From NCBI GenBank assembly GCA_903861645.1, contig CAIOVE010000056.1, forward strand, positions 1-64,000: a stretch of 64,000 bases of DNA, read 5' to 3'. How positions within the stretch are numbered: the first letter of the stretch is position 1; every line of letters begins with the position of its first letter. The position numbers and the translations under genes were made by a program. This DNA comes from an uncultured Hyphomicrobiales bacterium. Lineage in GTDB: Bacteria > Pseudomonadota > Alphaproteobacteria > Rhizobiales > Beijerinckiaceae. Under the pieces are notes generated by a model. That model had not been told where the DNA came from, did not search any database, and worked only from the letters and a program-made list of their open reading frames with translations. Positions 1-8,153 of this stretch are shown here, one piece after another.

Positions 1-138
1 ATCGAGCGATGCTTCAACAAACTCAAGAATGCCCGGCGCTTCGCGACGAGATACGACAAGCTCGCCGAAACGTTCGGAGGCTTCGTTCAAATCGCCTGCA
101 TCCGGCTATGGATGCGCTACTTTGTCAACGAGACCTAA
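1..138 (+). mobile_element. IS5-family transposase, C-terminal end (partial at window edge)
   Basis: Reading frame 1 is open from the first base and stops at 136-138, giving 45 residues that begin IERCFNKLKNARRFATRYDK and end MRYFVNET. This matches the C-terminal tail of IS5-type DDE transposases, where the final catalytic Glu lies in a Y/IERxFNxLKxxRRxATRYxK block (here E2). Only the tail is inside the window, so whether the element is intact cannot be judged. I could not identify a terminal inverted repeat just after the stop, so the element end may be decayed. It lies directly upstream of a gene that seems to have lost its start. Confidence 0.85.
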
Positions 139-187
139 AAATCGTCCAACATGGATTAGCGATTCAGCACCCGCTGGCGCTCAAGCC

Positions 188-817
188 GATCAGTTTTTGC
201 ACGCCCACTACTACCAAAGAACCTTCGCTGGTCGACGTGCTCAATACGCCGAGTTCTATGAGGCCAACAAATCTCGACGCGACGCAGCGTTAAGTGATGC
301 TATCGCTTGGTGGCGCAACCTTCCGAAGGCGCCAACGCACGAAGATGAAATGCTAAACACTACCGCGCCATTTCTCCGTCAATCCTTGTCTGAAGAATCG
401 CTCGCGCAATTGAGCGAAGAGATATTCCGAGAAATCTGTATGGGCGTGCACTCGATCAAAGACTATGCGCGCCGGGTACCTAATCGCGCAGTTGGCCTTC
501 CTGAGAACGGGACTCGTTATACAATACCGCAAAAAGTCTCTGCCCTTGCTCATCGGATATGGCGCTCGAGTTCGGCAGACGGCAAAAAGATCGACGCAAC
601 CCTACGCGCAATTCTCTATGGCGGTTCAGATGAGCAGTTGCCAGAGCGATTGTGGCGGTCGGTTAGTGACCCGAACTGGAAGATCGAGGGACTTGGGATC
701 AGCGCCTTGGGCGAGATCGTCGGTTGGGCACTTCCCGACAAGTTTCCACCGAGGAACGGGCGAACATCAAAAGCGCTCAGATCATTGGGATATGATGTTG
801 CAGTCCATGTTGAGTAG
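188..817 (+). pseudogene. 5'-truncated gene of unknown function next to an IS remnant
   Basis: An open frame continues from inside the transposase tail (from about base 29) to a stop at 815-817, but protein-like composition starts only near 188 (DQFLHAHYYQRTF). About 209 residues remain. The C-terminal part contains DPNWKIEGLGISALGEIVGWA followed by a PPRNGRTSKALRSLGYDV segment; similar LGxxxxxEIxxxxxPxxFPPxNGR endings occur in C-termini of some large DNA- or ATP-binding accessory proteins, but I do not recognise a family. Base composition is visibly less GC-rich than the rest of the window. The 5' end appears replaced by IS sequence, so it is probably non-functional. An internal ATG at 347 could give a shorter product. 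Confidence 0.5.
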
Positions 818-918
818 CGGTGCAAATCTCAAGATTTTCGTGACGTAAGCTTAGCTTAGCTGCTTATCCGCGAAATCTGCCGCAGGCCAAGCAGTACTGA
901 CTTTTGAGAGCCCGCCCC

Positions 919-1383
919 TCACCGCACGACAAACACGCTCAGTCTCACCCTGTCGGGCAATCGCGTTCCCGCGCCGATGAACACATGGCGAGTCATCCAT
1001 TGCAGGCCGGGCGCCGCGGTTTCGAAGCGCGGCGTCGAGCGGAAATAGATCAGCGCGGGATCGACGGATTCGCCGCGCGCGAGTCTGTCCATGACCTCGG
1101 GCGCGCCGCAGCGCACGCCGTAATTCTCGACATAGACGAGGCCGTGGCCGTCGATGTCGAGCGCGTAGCGCGCCTCCAGAAAACTCGATCCATCGGCGCG
1201 CAGGATTTGATAATCCGCGCCCATGTCGAGCACGCGGCCGTTGAGCGCCGGGCCCGAGACGACGCCGCCCCTGATGGCGACGATTCGGCGCAGGCCCGCG
1301 CCGGTTTCGCCGATGGCGACCGGCGCGTCGACGGCGACATCGACATCGCAAACGTATTCGAGCGCGGGGGCGGTCGCGGTCAT
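919..1383 (-). CDS. DUF3237 family protein
   Basis: A 154-residue protein with the hallmarks of the DUF3237 family: an N-terminal strand ending in a glycine-rich turn (ETGAGLRRIVAIRGGVVSGP), then LNGRVLDMGADYQILRADGS, then a C-terminal PRFETAAPGLQWMTRHVFIGAG segment. Members form a small beta-barrel; their biochemical role is not established, and they are often found beside catabolic genes. No signal peptide or membrane segment is seen. The gene starts four bases after the stop of the TRAP large permease and is probably the last gene of that operon, which suggests a link to metabolism of the imported solute. Family assignment is by motif and length only. Confidence 0.8.
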   Translation of the reverse strand: MTATAPALEYVCDVDVAVDAPVAIGETGAGLRRIVAIRGGVVSGPALNGRVLDMGADYQILRADGSSFLEARYALDIDGHGLVYVENYGVRCGAPEVMDRLARGESVDPALIYFRSTPRFETAAPGLQWMTRHVFIGAGTRLPDRVRLSVFVVR

Positions 1384-1387
1384 TTTT

Positions 1388-2686
1388 CTACATCCTGCTC
1401 GGCAGCCACAGGGCGATCACGGGGAAGGCGATGAGGATCACCAGCCTGATGATGTCGGTGAGAATGAAGGGAATGACGCCCTTGAAGATCGTCGAGAAGG
1501 ACACATCCTTCACGACCGATTTGATGACGAAGACATTCATGCCCACGGGCGGGTGAATGAGGCCCAGCTCCACGGTCATCACGATGATGACGCCGAACCA
1601 GATGGGGTCGAAGCCGAGCGCCGTCACCACGGGAAAGATGATGGGCACGGTGAGGATCACCATGGCCATGGAATCCATCAGGCAGCCGAGCACCAGATAC
1701 ATCACCATGATCAGCGCCAGCACGCCGTAAGGGCCGACGCCGAGGCCGGTGAGGAAGGCGGTGACCTTCTGCGGCGTCTGCGTGATCGTCAGGAAATAGC
1801 CGAACAGCAGCGCGCCGATGAGCACGGTGAAGACGGCGGCCGCGGTGCGCGTCGCCTGCAACAGCGACGAAAGGATCTTCTCGCGATCGAGGCGGCGGCG
1901 CACGAGGCCGAGGATGAGCGCGCCGCAGGCGCCGACGCCGCCGGCTTCCGTCGGCGTGAACAGGCCGCCATATAGGCCGCCGATGACGAAGGCGAAGAGC
2001 GTGAGCGGCGCCCAGACCTCGCGCAGGCCGATGAGCCGCTCGCGCCAGGGTTTTGGCTGCCCTTCCGGCAGGAACCCCGGCCGGAGATAACCGATGAGGC
2101 CGATCGTCACGACATACATGCACATGGCGAGCAGGCCCGGCAGGATGCCCGCGACGAAGAGCTTGCCGATGTCCTGTTGGGTGATGATGCCATAGACCGT
2201 CAGCACGGTGGAGGGCGGCAACATGGCGCCGAGCGTGCCGCCCGCGGCGATGACGCCTGTTGAAAACGATTGCGGATAGCCGAAGCGCCGCATCTCCGGA
2301 TAGGCGACGGTGGCGAAGGTCGCCGCCGTCGCGACGGACGAACCCGAAATGGCCGCGAAGCCGCCGCAGGCGATGATGGTCGCGAAGCCAAGGCCGCCGC
2401 GCAGATGGCCAAAGCATGTATGCGCCGCGCGGAACAATTCGCGGCTGACGCCCGACGACGACACCAGCGCGCCCATGAGCAGGAACATGGGAATGACGCC
2501 GAACGTATAATCGGTGACGGTGCGCATGGAGGTCTGGCCGACCATCTTGAGCGCCGGCGTCAGGCCGACGAGATAGGAATAGCCGGTGACGCCGACGAGG
2601 CCCATGGCCATGCCGACGGGCACGCGCAGCAGCATCAGGGCGAAGAGGGTCACAAAGCCGAGGACGGCGACGGCGTCGGGGCTCAT
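1388..2686 (-). CDS. dctM: TRAP transporter large permease (DctM-type)
   Basis: A 432-residue integral membrane protein with about a dozen hydrophobic segments, the usual size for DctM. The N-terminal LLRVPVGMAMGLVG block, the PMFLLMGALVSSSG helix and the GTLGAMLPPSTVLTVYG stretch are typical of TRAP large subunits. It forms the ion-driven (normally Na+) transport channel in the inner membrane together with DctQ and receives solute, usually a carboxylate, from the periplasmic DctP. The ATG overlaps the stop of dctQ in an ATGA arrangement, implying translational coupling. The substrate cannot be read from the sequence; the downstream DUF3237 gene hints at a catabolic substrate. Confidence 0.95.
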   Translation of the reverse strand: MSPDAVAVLGFVTLFALMLLRVPVGMAMGLVGVTGYSYLVGLTPALKMVGQTSMRTVTDYTFGVIPMFLLMGALVSSSGVSRELFRAAHTCFGHLRGGLGFATIIACGGFAAISGSSVATAATFATVAYPEMRRFGYPQSFSTGVIAAGGTLGAMLPPSTVLTVYGIITQQDIGKLFVAGILPGLLAMCMYVVTIGLIGYLRPGFLPEGQPKPWRERLIGLREVWAPLTLFAFVIGGLYGGLFTPTEAGGVGACGALILGLVRRRLDREKILSSLLQATRTAAAVFTVLIGALLFGYFLTITQTPQKVTAFLTGLGVGPYGVLALIMVMYLVLGCLMDSMAMVILTVPIIFPVVTALGFDPIWFGVIIVMTVELGLIHPPVGMNVFVIKSVVKDVSFSTIFKGVIPFILTDIIRLVILIAFPVIALWLPSRM

Positions 2687-3192
2687 TCAATGACCTCTTC
2701 GCGGGGCGTCTCGTGGATGTCCTCGGGGTGGAAGATCAGGCGATAGGTGCGCACCGCGATCAGCAGCACGGCGGAAACGTCGCCGGCCCAGGCCACCGCG
2801 AAAAACGGCCATGTCGGCAGGTGCAGATCGTAGGTCAGCACGTTGTCGGCCATGGTCGTGCGGACCTTGTCGAACAACATGACGGTTTGCGTCGTCACCA
2901 CAAGCAACAACACCAGCGTGGCGAAGACGTCGATCACGCGCTGGGCGCGCGGACCGACCGCGCCCCAGACGAGATCGACCGTGATGTGCGTGCCGCGGTA
3001 GGACGTGGCGGCGATGCCCCAGAAGATGAGGATGCCCAGCAGCAGGCGGCCGAAGTCGTAGCTGTCGGGTATGGACGTGCTGAAGAAATAGCGCAGCAGC
3101 ACCGACACGAAGATATCGAGCGCGACGATGCCGACAAAGCCCGCCGCGATCCATTCGATCGTGTCGATGAACAGATCCGTGTAACGCCGCAT
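2683..3192 (-). CDS. dctQ: TRAP transporter small permease (DctQ-type)
   Basis: A 169-residue protein with four hydrophobic segments, the standard DctQ layout. Recognisable features are the first helix (WIAAGFVGIVALDIFVSVLL), a YDFGRLLLGILIFWGIAATS second helix, and the GTHITVDLVW signature that follows it in many DctQ proteins. It forms the membrane complex with DctM. The gene sits between dctP (22-base gap) and dctM (4-base overlap), so dctPQM is complete and in the usual order. The C-terminus runs on in a charged tail (HPEDIHETPREEVIE). Confidence 0.93.
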   Translation of the reverse strand: MRRYTDLFIDTIEWIAAGFVGIVALDIFVSVLLRYFFSTSIPDSYDFGRLLLGILIFWGIAATSYRGTHITVDLVWGAVGPRAQRVIDVFATLVLLLVVTTQTVMLFDKVRTTMADNVLTYDLHLPTWPFFAVAWAGDVSAVLLIAVRTYRLIFHPEDIHETPREEVIE

Positions 3193-3213
3193 GCGTTTCT
3201 CCCGCGGCGCGGC

Positions 3214-4227
3214 CTAGAGGCCGGCGCCGTTTTTCGCGATGGCGGCGTCGAGTTCGGCGCGCGCGGCGACGGGATCGACGCCGGTCTTCCTAACCGCGTC
3301 GGCCCACTTCTCCTGCAGCGGCTTGGCGGCGGCGCGCCAGGCGTTCAATTGCTCGGGCGTCAGTTCATAGACTTCGTGGCCGGGCGCCTGTTTCATCTTC
3401 TCGATGCCGGCGTGCTCGAAGTCGGCCCACGGACCGGCGATCTTGACCGCCCATTCGGTGGTGCAGTGGTCGTCGATCACCTTCTTCTGCTCGGCGGGCA
3501 GGCCTTCGTATTTCGCCTTGTTCATCACGTAGACAAAGGTCGTCGTATAGAGCGGCGTGTTCATCGCGTATTTGACGACCTTGTCGATGCCGAACAGGAA
3601 CATAGAGCCCCACGGCGAGGAGATCGCGTCGGCGACGCCGCGTTCCAGAAGTTCGCGCGCCTCGGGCGCGGAGGCCTGCACGTTGGTGCCGCCCAGCAGG
3701 GTGACGAGCTGCCCCATCGTGCCATGGGCCGGGCGCATCTTGACGCCCTTGATGTCGTCGGGAACGACGATCTTCTTGCGGGCGAAGAGCGCGCCGGGAT
3801 CATGGATGAAGGCAAAGCAGAAGTGCACGTCCTTCATCTCGGCGGCGGCGTATTTGCGATACCATGTGTCGAGCGCGGCGGTTCCCTTGCGCGCGTCCGC
3901 GAAGGTGAAGGGAATTTCACCCGCGGAAATCACGGGAAAACGCCCCGGCTGATAACCGGGATTGACGAAGGCGACGTCAGCGATGCCATCGCGCCCCATG
4001 TCGTAATGGTCGAAGGCCTTGCCGAGTTGCTCGGAGGCGAAAACCTGCGGCTTGATCGCGCCGCCGGAGGCTTTCTCGATGTCGTCGGCCCAGGCCTGCG
4101 TGCTCGGGGCGAGGGGATGGGCTGGGGGAATCCAGAGCGATATGCGCAGCGTGGTTTGCGCGCTCGCGGCCATGGTCATGGCGCATGTCGCGACCGCCGC
4201 CAGCAATACACGTGAAATGGCCTTCAT
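3214..4227 (-). CDS. dctP: TRAP transporter solute-binding protein (DctP-type)
   Basis: The start at 4227 gives 337 residues and is preceded by a clear GGAGG ribosome-binding site; the frame is open further upstream but without such a site. Residues 1-23 form a signal peptide with an ASA cleavage motif before QTTLRISLW. The mature part has the DctP layout: a WIPPAHPLAPSTQAWADDIE start, GDIADVAFVNPGY-like segment, and the conserved Arg-containing KMRPAHGTMGQLVTLLG core that normally contacts a ligand carboxylate. The protein binds solute in the periplasm and hands it to DctQM. It is the first gene of the dctPQM-DUF3237 operon. Confidence 0.93.
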   Translation of the reverse strand: MKAISRVLLAAVATCAMTMAASAQTTLRISLWIPPAHPLAPSTQAWADDIEKASGGAIKPQVFASEQLGKAFDHYDMGRDGIADVAFVNPGYQPGRFPVISAGEIPFTFADARKGTAALDTWYRKYAAAEMKDVHFCFAFIHDPGALFARKKIVVPDDIKGVKMRPAHGTMGQLVTLLGGTNVQASAPEARELLERGVADAISSPWGSMFLFGIDKVVKYAMNTPLYTTTFVYVMNKAKYEGLPAEQKKVIDDHCTTEWAVKIAGPWADFEHAGIEKMKQAPGHEVYELTPEQLNAWRAAAKPLQEKWADAVRKTGVDPVAARAELDAAIAKNGAGL

Positions 4228-4335
4228 ATGCCCCTCCTTGTTCCCGGACGCGCCGGCATTATCGCGCCGGCTGTGTCTCCCCGATCGATTCATAGCAAAC
4301 GATTGTTGTATTTCATAACGAATTCTAAACGACGG

Positions 4336-4935
4336 TCAGCGGCCGGTTTTCACCGGCAGCAGCGGCGCGGACAGTGGCGCGAATTCAAGATGTTGCGGCG
4401 CGTTGACGAGAAACTCCGGATCAACCGGCTGACCGCCCTCGCGCGGCGCATCGCCCGCGGGCGGGGCCGTCTCGGTCTTCGCCTGAGCGTCGGCGTTCAT
4501 GTCCTGCTCGAAAGCTTCGATTTCGCTGGCGGAACCCTCCTGCGCGTTTCCCATGACGATTTCGCCGCGCGCCTTGTCGACCTTGTCGGCGAGGGGGCGC
4601 GTGTAGCGCACCTTGTAGGCGCGCGGCAGGCCCGAGGGCACGTTGTTTTCGTCGAGTTCCTCGGCCCACATGTAGATGGCGCCGGGTTCGTTGTAGGCGC
4701 GGCTCGGCTCGACGACGCGCGCCCACAGCAATTGAAAGCGCGCGGGCATGGCGCGCGTCGCGGGCCATCCCAGCAAATCGCGCGTCTGGTCGAAGGCCAC
4801 CACGAAAAACGCGCAGGTGATGACGACGAGGCCAGCCTTGAGCCACCACGCCAGCGTCGTGCGCAAGGCGATGACGAGCAACAAGACGCCGAGCGTGGCG
4901 TAGGCGACCGACAGGGCGACGATGGAGAGCGTCAT
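4336..4935 (-). CDS. Two-TM protein of unknown function in ExbB-like operon
   Basis: A 199-residue protein with two N-terminal hydrophobic segments (about residues 3-24 and 28-48) followed by a soluble region of about 150 residues that is probably periplasmic and ends in a Pro/Glu-rich tail. I do not recognise a family. Its start lies ten bases after the stop of the 209-residue one-TM gene, and that gene overlaps the ExbB/TolQ-like gene, so the three very likely form one operon and perhaps one membrane complex. The conserved-looking soluble stretch has many aromatic and charged residues (YNEPGAIYMWAEELDENN) but no catalytic motif that I can identify. Confidence 0.7.
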   Translation of the reverse strand: MTLSIVALSVAYATLGVLLLVIALRTTLAWWLKAGLVVITCAFFVVAFDQTRDLLGWPATRAMPARFQLLWARVVEPSRAYNEPGAIYMWAEELDENNVPSGLPRAYKVRYTRPLADKVDKARGEIVMGNAQEGSASEIEAFEQDMNADAQAKTETAPPAGDAPREGGQPVDPEFLVNAPQHLEFAPLSAPLLPVKTGR

Positions 4936-4945
4936 GGCGCGCGCC

Positions 4946-5575
4946 TCACTTGCCGCCGCGCTTGGTCGAGCGCGTGAGTTCGATCAGCGATTTCTCGCGG
5001 TGATTGACGTCGGTCACCGAGCCATCGGCCGCGACGCGAAAACGAACGGCGGTTTTCTCCTGACCGGTGTGATCCATCATGATGGTGTCGTAATGCACGA
5101 CGTCGACGGTGGGATTGATTTTCTCGACCTTCACCGAAACAGGGACTGGCTTGCCGGTGGTGGCGAGATAGTGATTGATGTTGACGGTGAACTCGCCCGC
5201 GACGATGCCGCGCACGCTGACGGTTTCCTCGCGAATGGGCGAGGTGATCTTCTTGCCGGCGACCATGATGAAATCGTTGGCGCCGCCGCGGTCGTCGCGT
5301 TCCAGCACCATGAATCCAGCCTCGCGCTGGTGAAACCAGACGATGTTGCCGACGGGATCCTCGACATAGAGATCCATGTCGTCGGGATGATTGTCGGGCC
5401 AAGTCATCGAGATGATGAATTCCGCCTTGGTGTCGATCTTGCCCGCCTTGGCGTCCGGGTTGATCGCCAGCAGCGCGATGAAGAACAGAAAGGCGATCAC
5501 CTGCAGCGCCTTGAAGAGCATGATGCTGAAGGGATCGAACGGGTCCTCGCGCGGATAGAGGGAAAAGTTATCCAT
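4946..5575 (-). CDS. One-TM protein with beta-type periplasmic domain, possible stator partner
   Basis: A 209-residue protein: short cytoplasmic N-terminus containing D11 and D14, one transmembrane helix (about residues 17-38), then a soluble domain. The topology is that of ExbD/TolR/MotB, but the soluble part is different: W-P-x5-D-D-M-D-L-Y-V-x-D-P-x-G around residues 60-75 resembles the beta-sandwich domains of the DUF2135/YfaP type. The gene overlaps the upstream MotA/TolQ/ExbB-like gene by eight bases, supporting a physical partnership. The single in-membrane Asp of ExbD is not obviously present; D11/D14 sit at the helix entry. Function is unknown; the similarity is by eye. Confidence 0.65.
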   Translation of the reverse strand: MDNFSLYPREDPFDPFSIMLFKALQVIAFLFFIALLAINPDAKAGKIDTKAEFIISMTWPDNHPDDMDLYVEDPVGNIVWFHQREAGFMVLERDDRGGANDFIMVAGKKITSPIREETVSVRGIVAGEFTVNINHYLATTGKPVPVSVKVEKINPTVDVVHYDTIMMDHTGQEKTAVRFRVAADGSVTDVNHREKSLIELTRSTKRGGK

Positions 5576-6329
5576 TCTCGCGCTCGAGAACGGAAACGAC
5601 GAAGACCTCGGTGATGTCGGTCGCCAGCGCGAACAGGCGCGCCGTCGCGCCGTCGAGCATGGTGTATTGCATCTTCACGAGGATGGAGCCGATGAGGCCG
5701 GTCAGCGTGGTGTACATGGCGACCGCCATGCCATCGCTCATCAGGCCCATCGACGTCTTGATCGAGCCGCGATCGCCGGCGTCGAGTCCGGCGATGGGCG
5801 CGAGCATCATAATGAAGCCGATGATGGTGCCGAGGAGGCCCAGTTTCATCAACGTGTCGCTGGCGAAGGAACCAAGCATGTTGGGGCCGCGCAAATGATC
5901 GGCGAGGCCGCGCAGCAGCAGCGTCTGATCGAGGCGATGCCGGCCCTGAAGGCCTGATTTCAGCACGAGATTTCTGATGTGGTTCGTGATGGCGCCGGGT
6001 GGCAGGCGTTCGCCGGATTCCGTGACGACCGTCGCCCCCGCCACGGTCAGCTTGCGCGCGCCCGCGGAGACGATGCCCTCGATGCGGCGGGCCGTGTCGA
6101 GTTCGCGCGAAATCGCGTTGGTGCGCCACAGGCAATGCAGGGTCGTGGCGAGATAGAGCAGGGAAATGATCAGCGATATATGGGTTTTGTCGCTGGCGAG
6201 CATGAGGCTGAACAGGCCATAGCGCCAGAGCATCGCGAAGCCGAACACGCAAACGCCGGTGAAGATCATCCAGCGCAACAGCGGCGCGCGCTCATCGGCG
6301 TGACCTGATTCCAGAACCCCGAGCGTCAT
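5568..6329 (-). CDS. MotA/TolQ/ExbB proton-channel family protein
   Basis: A start at 6329 gives 253 residues and has a GGGGGA ribosome-binding site just upstream; an in-frame TTG at 6419 is less likely. Hydrophobic segments lie near residues 19-38 and 45-65, and the C-terminal part has the family core: LGLLGTIIGFIMMLAP, then MGLMSDGMAVAMYTTLTGLI, corresponding to the paired channel helices of TolQ/ExbB/MotA. Such proteins form ion-conducting pentamers around a dimer of a one-TM partner. Here the partner position is taken by the overlapping 209-residue gene. Neither tonB, tolA nor pal is nearby, so the powered process is unknown. Confidence 0.8.
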   Translation of the reverse strand: MTLGVLESGHADERAPLLRWMIFTGVCVFGFAMLWRYGLFSLMLASDKTHISLIISLLYLATTLHCLWRTNAISRELDTARRIEGIVSAGARKLTVAGATVVTESGERLPPGAITNHIRNLVLKSGLQGRHRLDQTLLLRGLADHLRGPNMLGSFASDTLMKLGLLGTIIGFIMMLAPIAGLDAGDRGSIKTSMGLMSDGMAVAMYTTLTGLIGSILVKMQYTMLDGATARLFALATDITEVFVVSVLERENG

Positions 6330-6443
6330 GTTTCCCCCAGTTGACGGATCGCCATTTTCGCGCGGGCGCGACGGCGCGTCTGTTTTGTCGGAGTTTGCGC
6401 TTTGATCGTGTTGAGTCAAGGCGGCAGGGCGGTGTCGCGTCGA

Positions 6444-7241
6444 TCAAGGCGATGGAAGTAGCGCGTCCGTCATGCCGGCGAGCCGGTAGGCGACAAGGCC
6501 GATCCATTCCTTGGTGGAGATCGAGATCGCGCGCATGGAATCGCTGGCGCTTTGCCGAAGGCGCCAGTAATCGCTCGCGTCGCCGCGCGTGAGGTAATCC
6601 GCCGGCCAGGGGACGACATTGATTCCGGCGCGCCGGAAAACACCCATGGCGCGGGGCATGTGAAAGCCCGAGGTGACCAGCAGAAAGCGTTCGTCCGCGC
6701 GGGGATGGATGAGATCGCGCGTGAAAATCGCGTTCTCGTAGGTATTGCGCGAGCGGTCCTCGGCGGTCAGGCGGTCGCGCGGCACGCCGAGCGCCTCGAA
6801 CAGGCCGCGCGCGTCATCGGCCTCGGTGCGTCCGCTCAGCAGCAGCGACGCCGAGCCGCCGGTGAAGATCAGCCGCGCTTTCGGAAAACGCCGCGCGAGC
6901 GCGACCCCTTCGGTCATGCGGCTGCCGAATTCATCCAGCATGAGCACGCCGCGCGCGTCGTTGACGACTTCGTTCATCGCGCCGCCGAGCACGATAATGC
7001 CGTCTGGCGCGGCCATGTCGGGGCCGGGGCGGGTAAAGCGATCCTCCAGCGGTCGCGTCAGAAGGGCGCCAACGGGTCCGAAGGCGCATAACGCTGATAC
7101 AATCACCGTCGCCGTCAGCAGGCGCCGCGCGCCGCGCGCTTTCGACGTGCGCATGCCGATGACGCCGACGAGCATGGCGAACACCAGCAGGTTCGCCGGT
7201 TCGGCCAAAACCCAGAACAGTTTCGACGCCCAGAAAAACAT
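6444..7241 (-). CDS. YdcF/ElyC-like DUF218 membrane protein
   Basis: The ATG at 7241 gives 265 residues starting MFFWASKLFWVLAEP. Two hydrophobic segments (about 5-28 and 40-60) are followed by a DUF218 domain: PDGIIVLGGAMNEV, TEGVALARRFPKARLIFTGG, then ERSRNTYENA-like EDRSRNTYENAIFTRDL and LLVTSGFHMPRAM. This is the layout of ElyC/YdcF/SanA proteins, which sit in the inner membrane and affect envelope integrity; the exact chemistry is unknown. The open frame continues upstream into the aldo/keto reductase gene, but that part is only a shadow of the latter. It is transcribed in the same direction as the reductase, 38 bases downstream. Confidence 0.85.
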   Translation of the reverse strand: MFFWASKLFWVLAEPANLLVFAMLVGVIGMRTSKARGARRLLTATVIVSALCAFGPVGALLTRPLEDRFTRPGPDMAAPDGIIVLGGAMNEVVNDARGVLMLDEFGSRMTEGVALARRFPKARLIFTGGSASLLLSGRTEADDARGLFEALGVPRDRLTAEDRSRNTYENAIFTRDLIHPRADERFLLVTSGFHMPRAMGVFRRAGINVVPWPADYLTRGDASDYWRLRQSASDSMRAISISTKEWIGLVAYRLAGMTDALLPSP

Positions 7242-7279
7242 GGCTCCAGCGCTCCGTTTTCCGGCTGTCGCGCGACGGC

Positions 7280-8128
7280 CTAATCCCAGTCGGGTTCGCT
7301 GGCGGGCCTGATGATGCGACCGTTGGGGCTGGCGAGGCTCGATACCGCCTTCATTTCGTCCGCGCTCAAGTCGAAATCGAAGACGTCGATGTTCTCGATC
7401 TGGTGCGCGCGTTGCGCCGAGCGGGGAATCGCCGCGACGCCCGGCTGCTGCATGTGCCAGCGCAGAATGACTTGCGCGGGCGTCTTGCCGTGGCGTTTCG
7501 CGACGGCGGCGATGGCGCCGTCCGACAGGAAAGCCCCCTGACCAACGGGGCAATAGGAAACCAGCGCGACGCCGTGCGCCCGGCTGGCGGCGAGCAGCTT
7601 GGTCTGATCGAGTCGCGGATGATATTCGCACTGGTTGGCGACGAGCTTTTCGCCGTGTTCCGCGGCAAGGCGAACGGAGGCGTCGAGCATCGCGGTCGGG
7701 AAATTGGCGACGCCGATGTTGCGGGCGAGACCTTGCTTGCGTGCGTCGCACAGCGCGGCGACGGAGTCCTTCAAGGGAATTGCCTTGTTGGGCCAGTGGA
7801 TCAACAACAGGTTCACGTCGTCGAGGCCGAGCCGCCCAAGGCTGGCGCGCGCGGATTTTTGCAAGTCGCCGGCGCCGATGTCGCCCGGCAGAACCTTCGT
7901 GGTGACGAAAATTTCGTCGCGGCGCAGGCCAGATCCGCGCAGCGCCTCGCCGACTTCCGTCTCGTTGCGATACATGACGGCCGTGTCGATATGCCGATAG
8001 CCGACCGACAGAGCTGTCTCGACGGCGCGCACGCAATCCGCGCCGAGCAGGCGCGACGTACCCAGGCCAATCGCGGGAATTTCGGCGCCATTGGCTTTCA
8101 GCATGGGCGCGGCAAGGGAAGCGGTCAT
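7280..8128 (-). CDS. Aldo/keto reductase (2,5-diketo-D-gluconate reductase type)
   Basis: A 282-residue AKR-fold enzyme. The catalytic tetrad is visible: D48 and Y53 in GYRHIDTAVMYRNE, K78 in VTTKVLPG and H111 in LLIHWP. C-terminal NADPH-binding features (AIPRSAQRAHQIENIDVFDF) are present. Length and motifs fit the AKR3/AKR5 group (DkgA/DkgB), cytosolic NADPH-dependent reductases of aldehydes and ketones such as methylglyoxal or diketogluconate. It lies just downstream of a glutathione S-transferase in the same direction, so a shared role in electrophile detoxification is plausible but inferred. Confidence 0.9.
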   Translation of the reverse strand: MTASLAAPMLKANGAEIPAIGLGTSRLLGADCVRAVETALSVGYRHIDTAVMYRNETEVGEALRGSGLRRDEIFVTTKVLPGDIGAGDLQKSARASLGRLGLDDVNLLLIHWPNKAIPLKDSVAALCDARKQGLARNIGVANFPTAMLDASVRLAAEHGEKLVANQCEYHPRLDQTKLLAASRAHGVALVSYCPVGQGAFLSDGAIAAVAKRHGKTPAQVILRWHMQQPGVAAIPRSAQRAHQIENIDVFDFDLSADEMKAVSSLASPNGRIIRPASEPDWD

Positions 8129-8153
8129 GGGGAACTCCGTGTGGCGCGCGAGG

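Noticed and set aside
2713-4215. A 500-codon plus-strand frame
   Set aside because: Antisense to dctQ and dctP; composition is the mirror of those genes and no start signal is present.
6330-6419. TTG start extending the ExbB-like protein by 30 residues
   Set aside because: No ribosome-binding site there, whereas the ATG at 6329 has one.
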